Notes under the pieces: generated by a model
What the model was told of the DNA's origin: nothing
Seen by the model: only the letters and a program-made list of their open reading frames with translations
Databases searched by the model: none
Made by a program: the position numbers and the translations under genes
Shown: positions 36,927 to 44,819 of the stretch, piece after piece
Layout: the number at the start of each line of letters is the position of its first letter
How positions within the stretch are numbered: the stretch's first letter is position 1
Source of the DNA: Vibrio superstes
GTDB taxonomy: Bacteria; Pseudomonadota; Gammaproteobacteria; Enterobacterales; Vibrionaceae
Assembly (NCBI RefSeq): GCF_003569005.1
Contig: NZ_BCUR01000004.1
Location: 737,425-801,424 of the forward strand
Reading direction: 5' to 3'
Length of the DNA stretch: 64,000 nucleotides

Positions 36927-38093
36927 ATGTCTGAACTTATTCAAAACGTGAAAGCCTCTTTCGAACAGGTACTTAACTACAAACCAACTCATATTATTCA
37001 AGCTCCGGGTCGCGTGAACCTGATTGGTGAGCATACTGATTACAATGACGGTTTTGTTCTTCCTTGCGCTATCAACTACCAAACCATGGTTGCTGCAGCT
37101 AAACGTGATGACAATATCGTTCGTGTGATATCTGTTGACTATGACAATGCTGTAGATGAATTTGATATCACCCAAGAGATTGTATTCCAACAAGACAAAA
37201 TGTGGGCTAACTATATCCGAGGCGTGGTGAAGTGTTTATTGGGCCGAGGTTTTAAGTTTAAAGGCGCCGATATTTCGGTAACGGGTAATGTGCCGCAAGG
37301 TGCTGGGCTAAGTTCATCGGCAGCACTGGAAGTGGTTATAGGTCAAACCTTTAAGGAGCTTTATCAATTAGAGATCAGCCAGGCTGAGATTGCTCTCAAT
37401 GGTCAGCAGGCTGAGAATGAATTCGTGGGCTGTAACTGCGGCATTATGGATCAAATGATCTCTGCAGAAGGCCGTGAAAATCACGCTATGTTGTTAGATT
37501 GCCGGAGTCTGGAAACGAAAAGTGTATCAATGCCCGAAGACATGTCAGTGGTTATTATCAACTCTAATAAGAAGCGGGGGCTTGTTGATAGTGAGTACAA
37601 TACTCGCCGTGAACAGTGTGAAGAGGCGGCTCGTATTTTCGCAGTTAAGGCTTTACGTGACGTAACGATCGATCAACTTGAAGGTAAAGCCTCCGAGCTC
37701 GACGAAGTAGTATTTAAACGTGCTCGCCACGTTATTACCGAAAACAATCGCACACTAGAGGCCACTGACGCACTTATTGCGGGTGATATGAAGCGCATGG
37801 GGGAGCTAATGGCTGAGTCGCATGCGTCTATGCGAGATGATTTTGAAATCACCGTTAACGAAGTCGATACCCTAGTGGAGATTGTTAAAAATGTCGTGGG
37901 CAGTGCTGGTGGTGTTCGCATGACAGGTGGTGGCTTTGGCGGTTGCATTGTCGCACTAGTGCCACCTAGCCTAGTAAGAGAAGTAAAGTCTTGCGTTGAG
38001 CAACAATATGAAGCGGCAACAGGCCTTAAAGAGTCAATCTACGTCTGCCAAGCCAAGCAAGGTGCATGCTTAGTCGAACTAGCAACCTCTTGA
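36927..38093 (+). CDS. galK: Galactokinase
   Basis: GHMP kinase that phosphorylates galactose. At 388 residues it has the galactokinase signature [19 protein letters not shown], the ATP loop [17 protein letters not shown] and the C-terminal [13 protein letters not shown]. Third gene of the gal operon. Confidence 0.98.
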   Translation: MSELIQNVKASFEQVLNYKPTHIIQAPGRVNLIGEHTDYNDGFVLPCAINYQTMVAAAKRDDNIVRVISVDYDNAVDEFDITQEIVFQQDKMWANYIRGVVKCLLGRGFKFKGADISVTGNVPQGAGLSSSAALEVVIGQTFKELYQLEISQAEIALNGQQAENEFVGCNCGIMDQMISAEGRENHAMLLDCRSLETKSVSMPEDMSVVIINSNKKRGLVDSEYNTRREQCEEAARIFAVKALRDVTIDQLEGKASELDEVVFKRARHVITENNRTLEATDALIAGDMKRMGELMAESHASMRDDFEITVNEVDTLVEIVKNVVGSAGGVRMTGGGFGGCIVALVPPSLVREVKSCVEQQYEAATGLKESIYVCQAKQGACLVELATS

Positions 38094-38293
38094 TTTTAGC
38101 TCTAAACACTCTAGCTGAAAATTTGTTGAAAACATTTGATGGAAAAAAAGGCGGTCGGGTAGAGTGTTTATTTTCATAGTGAAACGTTATCATTTAAATA
38201 AAACTTAATAATTTCTAGTAATGCCAACTTCGTCATATACTCTCTCCATCGAGGCAAAACACGAAACAAATGACTAAGAGATTGGAGCAGATT

Positions 38294-38779
38294 ATGAAGA
38301 TGAATCACGTAGGTATCATGGTTGGTGATATGGACAAAGCAGTTGAGTTTTACACTAAAGCGCTGGGTCTTAATATCGTAATGAACAACACTAAGGTTAT
38401 TGAAGAGCGCGAAACTGCTATTGGCCGTATGTGTATCGCAGTATTCGGCGAAGGCTTTAAAGGCTTTAACATTGCACACCTTGTCACCTCTGACGGCATT
38501 GGTGTAGAGATGTTCGAAATGAAAGAGCGCCAACAGCGTCACGAAGTTGACTTCTCTCGCCTAGGTATCTTCCACTTCTGTCTACAAACTGATGACTTTG
38601 AAGGTGCTATCGCTCGCACAGAACAATACGGCGGTAAGGTTCGTATGGACATCATGCGCTACCACCCAGAAGATGACAGCAAGCCACAGAAAATGGTGTA
38701 CCTAGAAGACCCGTTTGGCAACTTGTTTGAGCTTTACTCGCACACTTACGAAGAAACTTACGCTTCTGATTACTCTTAA
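38294..38779 (+). CDS. VOC-superfamily (glyoxalase-like) protein
   Basis: 161 residues from ATG 38294, which has GGAG seven bases upstream; an in-frame ATG at 38270 would add eight. A single vicinal-oxygen-chelate fold: starts MKMNHVGIMVGDMDKAVEFYTKALGL and ends VYLEDPFGNLFELYSH, with metal-ligand positions His5 and a C-terminal Glu in place. It resembles lactoylglutathione lyase relatives, but the substrate is unknown. It lies between galK and the LacI-type gene and has its own terminator. Confidence 0.88.
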   Translation: MKMNHVGIMVGDMDKAVEFYTKALGLNIVMNNTKVIEERETAIGRMCIAVFGEGFKGFNIAHLVTSDGIGVEMFEMKERQQRHEVDFSRLGIFHFCLQTDDFEGAIARTEQYGGKVRMDIMRYHPEDDSKPQKMVYLEDPFGNLFELYSHTYEETYASDYS

Positions 38780-38799
38780 TCGAGATAGTGAGTGAAATG

Positions 38800-38831
38800 A
38801 AAAAGGATTGGCTATTGCCAATCCTTTTTTG
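38800..38831 (+). terminator. Terminator after VOC gene
   Basis: AAAAAGGATTGGC pairs with GCCAATCCTTTTTT around TATT; T-run follows. Confidence 0.9.
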
Positions 38832-38882
38832 GTTTTGACGAAGATTAAATGACATTAGTTCAGTACCTTCTTCTCTCTGAAT

Positions 38883-38899
38883 AGGTCAACAGACCCTAG
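38883..38899. repeat. solo end of the MITE-like element
   Basis: AGGTCAACAGACCCTAG matches the right terminal repeat of the element at 61008-61275. No second end is near, so it is probably a relic. Confidence 0.65.
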
Positions 38900-38940
38900 T
38901 GCTCACTCCGATGTGTAAATAAGCGTACAGCGCAACTATT

Positions 38941-40020
38941 TTACTGATCCGGAAGTAACGCCTCAACTTGGCGAAGTAGATCTTGTATTTGTTGCTTTTG
39001 ATAGTGAGTTTTTATTTTTGGTTTGCTGCTCTCACGCTTTATGAGGTCTACAGGAATACGAACTTGTTTCAGTGGGTGCTCAATGAGAGGGTCGTGATTT
39101 TTTAATTCGATGGCGAGAATCACGGCTTGTTGTCCAATTTCAGTAAAGTCCTGCTTCACCGTGGTTAGGGGAGGGTTGAAGTAACCACTGTCTGCGATAC
39201 CATCAAATCCAACGACAGCCACTTGCTGGGGAACCTCGATGTTCATTTCGTTTAGGGCTCGCAGTGCTCCCAAGGCCATCTGGTCATTGGCAACCAATAT
39301 GGCATCAAAGCTCTTTTGTTTTGCTATCGCTTCTCGAACGGCAAGGTACCCACTTTGAGCCTGCCAGTCTCCTTGATATTGAAAAACCATCGACTTATTT
39401 ACGTCACTCAGCGTACGGAGCCAACTTTCTTGTCGAATCTTAGAAGCACTGGATTTGCTCGGTCCTGTGATCAACAAGAATTGCTCTCTGTTACCTTCCA
39501 ATAGATGGTGTACGGACTGTGCCGCACCGTCAGCATGCTCGCCATGGACAAAGTGTACGGGTGTCCCGTCTGGTACATCGATGAAAATCAGGTGCAGGCT
39601 TTGAAATTGTTCAACAAGTTGGACGGCATCGTCTGAGGTTAAGGGGACATTTAGAATCACACACTCCACCTGTTGGGAGATTAACTCTCTAATGGATTGT
39701 TGAATGTTTTCTAGTGTTGGGTTGGAAACCACTGAGAAAGCCGTACCGAAATGCAACTCATGAGCTTTCATACGCACCCCGTTGGCAATAAGCGCCGCAC
39801 CGTGCAAAGCCATATCAAGAGTGATCAAGCCAATGCTGGTGGATTTGGCGCGGCTGAGCATTTGTGCTCCCTTGTTGGGAACGTAGCCGAGTTGCTTGAT
39901 TGCCAGATTTACCTTTTGGCGAGTACTTTCTGCGACATTTTCTGATCCATTAGTGACTCTAGATACGGTTTGTGTCGAAACACCCGCAAGTTTTGCTACA
40001 TCTTTAAAGGTGACACTCAC
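38941..40020 (-). CDS. LacI/GalR-family transcriptional regulator
   Basis: 359 residues. N-terminal LacI HTH (VTFKDVAKLAGVSTQTVSRVTNGSENVAESTRQKV), hinge with QMLSRAKSTSIGLI, and a periplasmic-binding-like ligand domain (for example ILVANDQMALGALRALNEM, VAVVGFDG). Divergent from the GH36 alpha-galactosidase gene and placed within the galactose cluster, so it probably responds to alpha-galactosides or galactose. Two near-identical operators lie in the 250-bp divergent region. It need not be the protein that binds the GTGGAAAC-type gal sites. Confidence 0.93.
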   Translation of the reverse strand: MSVTFKDVAKLAGVSTQTVSRVTNGSENVAESTRQKVNLAIKQLGYVPNKGAQMLSRAKSTSIGLITLDMALHGAALIANGVRMKAHELHFGTAFSVVSNPTLENIQQSIRELISQQVECVILNVPLTSDDAVQLVEQFQSLHLIFIDVPDGTPVHFVHGEHADGAAQSVHHLLEGNREQFLLITGPSKSSASKIRQESWLRTLSDVNKSMVFQYQGDWQAQSGYLAVREAIAKQKSFDAILVANDQMALGALRALNEMNIEVPQQVAVVGFDGIADSGYFNPPLTTVKQDFTEIGQQAVILAIELKNHDPLIEHPLKQVRIPVDLIKRESSKPKIKTHYQKQQIQDLLRQVEALLPDQ

Positions 40021-40123
40021 TCTGCGTTTCCTCAGCTGATTTTCTGTTTAGGTCTTTATCTTACAAAAATCAGATAAGGAGAACTCTGCTTCGCTTCAAA
40101 ATGTCGTAAAAAACATCAATTAA

Positions 40124-40137
40124 TGTTCTCGAAAACA
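40124..40137. promoter_or_regulatory. LacI-type operator, regulator-proximal
   Basis: TGTTCTCGAAAACA, a near palindrome, preceded by the same TTAA as the second site 120 bp away; 104 bp before the LacI-type gene start, so it may serve autoregulation. Confidence 0.6.
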
Positions 40138-40243
40138 GTTGATCTGTGTTTGATTTTGCTCTCTTTATAGCCTTTCTGGATCACATTTACCTTAGTGATT
40201 AATATCAATGTTACGATTTTTCATCAATATTAAATGTAATTAA

Positions 40244-40257
40244 TGTTTACGAAAACA
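40244..40257. promoter_or_regulatory. LacI-type operator, alpha-galactosidase-proximal
   Basis: TGTTTACGAAAACA, 13 bases before the GH36 start codon, shares TTAATGTT.CGAAAACA with the site at 40124. Two sites spaced 120 bp in a divergent region suggest looping control. Confidence 0.68.
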
Positions 40258-40270
40258 ATGTTGGTTTGCT

Positions 40271-42373
40271 ATGAACGAATTTATTCATCTACAAAGTAAA
40301 AATCACAGCTTGATCATTAAGACAGATCGAGTCCCTGAAGTGCTGCATTGGGGTACAAAGATCGCTCAGATCGATGAGGATCTATTGTTGTCTACTGAGC
40401 GTCCAATTTCTCAAGCGCGCTTGGATGTCGATGTTCCACTATCACTGTGTCCTGAGTTGGGCAGTGGCCATTTCAATGCTCCTGGTATTGAGGGGCATCG
40501 GGATGGATTGGACTGGGCACCAGTATTTAATTTGGTTGCGACCAACCAAAGTAGAAATGCTGTTGAGTTCACGCTTCGTGATGATGTGGCAAAGCTGGAG
40601 CTTACCATTGACCTTGAGCTGGATTTTGACTCTGATGTACTTAAAAAACGCACCTCGCTGAAGAACTTGGGAGACAGCCGTTACTACTTGGGTAAGCTTT
40701 CATCAACGCTTCCATTGCCAAACCATGCCAACGAACTAATGACCTTTCATGGTCGCTGGTGTCATGAATTCCAAACTCAGCGTCAACGTTTTGAGCATGG
40801 TGGATTTATGCAAGAGAACCGTCGTGGCCGTACTTCACATGAGAATTTTCCTGGGCTGTTTGTGGGTAGCAATGGTTTTAGCGAACAGAACGGTCAGGTG
40901 TGGGGTTTCCATTTAGGTTGGAGTGGTAACCATCAGATGCGTGCAGACGTTCGTAGTGATGGTCGTCGATTTGTTCAGGCTGGAGAGTTACTTCTAGCGG
41001 GTGAATCTATCTTGGATACGGACGAATGCTATCAAAGCCCTTGGCTTTATGGCTGTTACAGCAATTCTGGTCTCAATGGTATTTCGCAGCGTTTTCAGAA
41101 GTTTGTGCGCCAGAACATCGTTAAGTTCCCGGTAGATAAGCCTCGTCCTGTGCACCTTAATACCTGGGAAGGCATTTACTTTGACCACAAGCCTGAATAC
41201 ATCATGCAGATGGCAAGTGAAGCCGCAGAGATGGGAGTGGAGCGCTTTATCATTGATGATGGTTGGTTTATTGGCCGCGATGGTGAGCGCGCCGCTCTTG
41301 GTGATTGGTACCTAGATGAAGTGAAATATCCAAATGGTCTAGAGCCAGTAATTGCGCATGTAAATGAAAAGGGTATGGAATTTGGTCTTTGGGTTGAGCC
41401 TGAAATGGTGAGCCAAGACTCTAACCTGTATCGTAATCATCCAGAATGGGTGTTAGGTCTGCAAGGGTATCATCAGCCATCAGGTCGTTGGCAGTACGTT
41501 CTGGATCTGCAAAATGAAGGTTGCTTTAACTACTTATTTGAGCGCCTTAATGATCTACTGACCCGTTATAACATCACTTACCTTAAGTGGGATATGAACC
41601 GCGAACTTGTTCAACCTGGACATCAAGGTCGCCCTGCGGTTCACGGCCAAACAATGGCACTGTATCACTTAGTTGATGAGTTAAACAAAGCGCATCCTGA
41701 TGTTGAAATAGAGTCTTGTTCGTCGGGTGGTGGTCGAATTGATTTTGAGATTCTAAAGCGTACGCAACGATTTTGGGCTTCTGACTGTAACGATGCATTA
41801 GAGCGCCAAGCGATCCAAAAGGGTATGAGCTACTTTTTCCCTCCTGAAGTAATGGGGGCTCATATCGGTCCTGATGAGTGCCACTCAACCAATCGACGTC
41901 ATCATATTAATATGCGCGGCGTAACCGCTCTCGGTGGTCATATGGGGGTTGAGCTTGACCCTGTAAAAGAGCCTCAAGAAGAAATAGAAGCCTTCTCTCG
42001 CTACATTGCTCTGCATAAGAAATATCGCCACTTGCTGCACAGTGGTCGCAGTTTCCGTATCGACCCTGCGGACAAAAATCAGAACATCTACGGTGTTGAA
42101 AGCGATGATGAAATGTTGATAACAGTTTGTCAGTTAGCCATGCCAGATCATGCGCTTCCATCACCTCTTCGCATTAGCTGCACTGATACTGACGCCAAAT
42201 ACCAAGTGAAATTGGTAGAGATGCCACAGATCAGTTTTCAGTTGATGAAGCAACGTCCTAAATGGCTGGACAAAACACTGACTCTCAGCGGCGATAATCT
42301 GAAAGAAATAGGGATAACACTGCCTATTCTCGATCCAGAATCCGCTCTGATTGTGCACCTACAAAAAATCTAA
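40271..42373 (+). CDS. GH36 alpha-galactosidase
   Basis: 700 residues, no signal peptide, so cytosolic. N-terminal beta-sandwich, then a TIM barrel with the GH36 nucleophile motif KWDMNRE (Asp441) and the acid/base motif SDCNDALERQ (Asp505), and a C-terminal beta domain. Substrate-contact residues of the AgaA/RafA type (WGIYFDH-like WEGIYFDHKPEY, DDGWFIGRD, GLWVEPEMVSQDSNLYRNHPEW) are present. It would release galactose from melibiose or raffinose-type sugars for the gal operon. It is GH36, unlike the GH4 MelA of E. coli. Confidence 0.94.
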   Translation: MNEFIHLQSKNHSLIIKTDRVPEVLHWGTKIAQIDEDLLLSTERPISQARLDVDVPLSLCPELGSGHFNAPGIEGHRDGLDWAPVFNLVATNQSRNAVEFTLRDDVAKLELTIDLELDFDSDVLKKRTSLKNLGDSRYYLGKLSSTLPLPNHANELMTFHGRWCHEFQTQRQRFEHGGFMQENRRGRTSHENFPGLFVGSNGFSEQNGQVWGFHLGWSGNHQMRADVRSDGRRFVQAGELLLAGESILDTDECYQSPWLYGCYSNSGLNGISQRFQKFVRQNIVKFPVDKPRPVHLNTWEGIYFDHKPEYIMQMASEAAEMGVERFIIDDGWFIGRDGERAALGDWYLDEVKYPNGLEPVIAHVNEKGMEFGLWVEPEMVSQDSNLYRNHPEWVLGLQGYHQPSGRWQYVLDLQNEGCFNYLFERLNDLLTRYNITYLKWDMNRELVQPGHQGRPAVHGQTMALYHLVDELNKAHPDVEIESCSSGGGRIDFEILKRTQRFWASDCNDALERQAIQKGMSYFFPPEVMGAHIGPDECHSTNRRHHINMRGVTALGGHMGVELDPVKEPQEEIEAFSRYIALHKKYRHLLHSGRSFRIDPADKNQNIYGVESDDEMLITVCQLAMPDHALPSPLRISCTDTDAKYQVKLVEMPQISFQLMKQRPKWLDKTLTLSGDNLKEIGITLPILDPESALIVHLQKI

Positions 42374-42401
42374 TAACGAAAAAACCTCTGTAAAACACTA
42401 C

Positions 42402-42423
42402 CGGCAGCGAGGTATTGCTGCCG
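42402..42423. repeat. hairpin between alpha-galactosidase and symporter
   Basis: CGGCAGC and GCTGCCG pair around GAGGTATT; no T-run follows, so it may be an mRNA-processing or stability hairpin in a two-gene transcript. Confidence 0.5.
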
Positions 42424-42453
42424 AATAAAAAATAACAAATAAAGGAAAACAAA

Positions 42454-44157
42454 ATGTCTATAACGGTATTACTATCGTTCTTTCTGTTTACTGGGTTTGT
42501 GGTGGCTTACACCTATAACAAAGTAAAGAATGACAAGAACACCTCACAAGACGGTTTCTTTCTTGGCGGAAGAAGCCTAACCGGTGGCTTGATTGCGAGT
42601 TCACTTATTTTGACTAACCTCAGTGCAACAAGTTTTGTTGGTATGAGCGCACAAGCTTACACCCACAACATGAGTGTTATGGGGTGGGAAGTGGCCTCTG
42701 GTGTGACACTCGTTATCATCGCTTTGATGCTCGTGCCACGCTACTTGAAGCAAGGTATTACCACCATTCCTGATTTTTTGGAAAGTCGCTACGACCTTTC
42801 TGTGAAGAAGTTTGTTACGCTACTTTTCCTTTGTCAGTACGTGATCAACATTTTGCCGACAACTCTTTATGCAGGTGCTGTGGTACTGGGTGAAATCTTT
42901 GACGTTCAGGCTCTATTGGGCATCTCTGAATTCAGTTCTATCGCTCTGATTGCGGCGACCATAGGACTACTGGGTTTCTTCTATGCGATCTATGGTGGTT
43001 TAAAGGCGGTCGTTATCGCTGATACTATCAATGGTGTTGGCCTGATTATTGGCGGCCTAATGATCCCGGTATTTGGACTTATGGTATTAGGTGGCGGTAG
43101 CTTCGGTGCAGGATTGGATACTTTGCTAACAGCCGCTCCTGAGAAGCTGCAGTCTGTGGGTACTTCAACGGATCCACTGCCGTTCTCGACGCTATTTACG
43201 GGTTTGTTGCTGGTGAACCTTTACTACTGGGGTACTGATCAGTCTATTATTCAACGTGCTCTTGGTGCAAAGAATCTAAAAGAAGGTCAGAAGGGCGTTA
43301 TACTTGCGGGCGCGATTAAGGTTATTTCACCTCTATTTCTTATCATCCCTGGAATTATCGCATTCCATATCTTTGGAGCAGATGCGGGTAACCCAGATAC
43401 CATGTACACACGTTTGGTTAATGAGGTTCTGCCTAAACCACTGGTCGGCTTTTTTGTTGCGGTGATGTTTGGTGCCATCCTAAGTACCTTCAATGGTGTA
43501 TTGAACAGCTCAACCACCTTATTTGCTCTTAATGTGTATAAGCCTTTATTTGGTAAAGGAAAGACTGATGAAGAGTTGGTGAGTAAGGGCCGTATCTTTG
43601 GTGTGATTATTGCGATAATTTCTGTATGTATTGCACCTTTCATCATGTATGCACCAGAAGGCTTGTTTCAATACCTACAAATGGTTGCGGGCTTCTTTAG
43701 TGTGCCTATCTTTACCATTGTGTTTGTGGGATACATCTCTAAGCGTGTACCTGCTATTGCAGCCAAGATTGCTTTGACAGTATTCGTATTGTCTTACGCG
43801 GCAATGCAGCTAGTGTTTGATACACCGATTCACTTCCTACACCAATTGGCTATCTTGTTTGTCGTGTGTACGGCTCTGATGTTCATCATTGGTCACTTTA
43901 TGCCTCGTGAGACCGAGTATGTGATGCCAATCAATGAGAATATTGATGTTACACCATGGGCATTTCGCTTTGAGGCGTCAGCCATTATCTTATACATGGT
44001 TCTAGGTGCTTATGTGATGTTCTCTGATGTCGGCTTTGTTTCTAATGACCCAACAGTAATGCAAGTCTATGGATTCTGTGGATTGGTTATGCTTGCAGGA
44101 ATCGCCTTCCGCTTACTAAGACGTAAGGCAAAAAACAAAGCAGTGGCATGTGCCTAG
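42454..44157 (+). CDS. SSS-family sodium/sugar symporter
   Basis: 567 residues with about 14 membrane helices. Resembles the YidK/SGLT branch of the sodium/solute symporter family (starts with a TM, then DGFFLGGRSLTGGLIASSLILTNLSATSFVGMSAQAYTH, including the Na+-site region; later LYYWGTDQSIIQRALGAKNLKEGQKG, the family's QSIIQR signature). Likely imports galactosides or galactose in concert with the adjacent alpha-galactosidase; it differs from the well-studied V. parahaemolyticus vSGLT. Confidence 0.9.
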   Translation: MSITVLLSFFLFTGFVVAYTYNKVKNDKNTSQDGFFLGGRSLTGGLIASSLILTNLSATSFVGMSAQAYTHNMSVMGWEVASGVTLVIIALMLVPRYLKQGITTIPDFLESRYDLSVKKFVTLLFLCQYVINILPTTLYAGAVVLGEIFDVQALLGISEFSSIALIAATIGLLGFFYAIYGGLKAVVIADTINGVGLIIGGLMIPVFGLMVLGGGSFGAGLDTLLTAAPEKLQSVGTSTDPLPFSTLFTGLLLVNLYYWGTDQSIIQRALGAKNLKEGQKGVILAGAIKVISPLFLIIPGIIAFHIFGADAGNPDTMYTRLVNEVLPKPLVGFFVAVMFGAILSTFNGVLNSSTTLFALNVYKPLFGKGKTDEELVSKGRIFGVIIAIISVCIAPFIMYAPEGLFQYLQMVAGFFSVPIFTIVFVGYISKRVPAIAAKIALTVFVLSYAAMQLVFDTPIHFLHQLAILFVVCTALMFIIGHFMPRETEYVMPINENIDVTPWAFRFEASAIILYMVLGAYVMFSDVGFVSNDPTVMQVYGFCGLVMLAGIAFRLLRRKAKNKAVACA

Positions 44158-44189
44158 CGGCGTAAAATAAAGCCACATAGATAAGTTTT

Positions 44190-44245
44190 AAAAGCCCTTG
44201 CTTTAGCCTTCATTACACAATGTATGGATAAAGCAGGGGCTTTTT
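44190..44245 (+). terminator. Terminator after symporter gene
   Basis: AAAGCCCTTGCTTTA pairs with TAAAGCAGGGGCTTT around a 24-base loop; T5 follows. Confidence 0.85.
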
Positions 44246-44819
44246 GCTGGACGCTTTAAATGCTTTAAATATCAAGTATGTTATTTTTAGTTGGAAAATT
44301 AGTTGGTGATCACATTGCTGTCTTCTTGAGTAAGGTGTATGCCATTTTTATGGCTGAATAATACAGCGATAAGGGCAGCTATCAGCGTAATATTTATAAA
44401 GTGAGTTCTTGTTCCTTTCTACTAATCACATCTAGAACCCCTTCTATGCTTAGTCTCTAGCTTGACCTACCTCAATCTAAGCTTGTCTGTTACTGGTTGT
44501 TTCGCGCGCTGAGCAGAAAAACAACAATCGTCGTTAAGATCTAAAAAAACACCATTTTGACGTTTTTGACGAGCAGTGGTGATAATCACACTTTCAATAT
44601 AAAAATACCTCAACACAGCCTAGTTTTTGAGTGATCATTAAAGTGCTAATGAATATTTAATCATTATAAAACAATGACTTAATATGTATTTATTTCGGGT
44701 TTTACTCATATTTGTCCTTGATTCACTAAATTTGCAATGCGAATTAACTCGTTTTAGATTATATGCAGACCTACTCATTAGCTGATTTAGAAAAATTAAA
44801 ATACCAATAGGGACTTATC
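44246..44819. other. intergenic region before chitobiase
   Basis: About 570 bp, A+T-rich, no supportable gene. An 11-bp palindrome GTGATAATCAC lies at 44579-44589. No confident promoter or operator is assigned. Confidence 0.45.

Noticed and set aside
38177..38192. A third GalR-type operator (GTGAAACGTTATCAT) downstream of galK.
   Set aside because: One base short of the 16-bp spacing and asymmetric; not enough to call.
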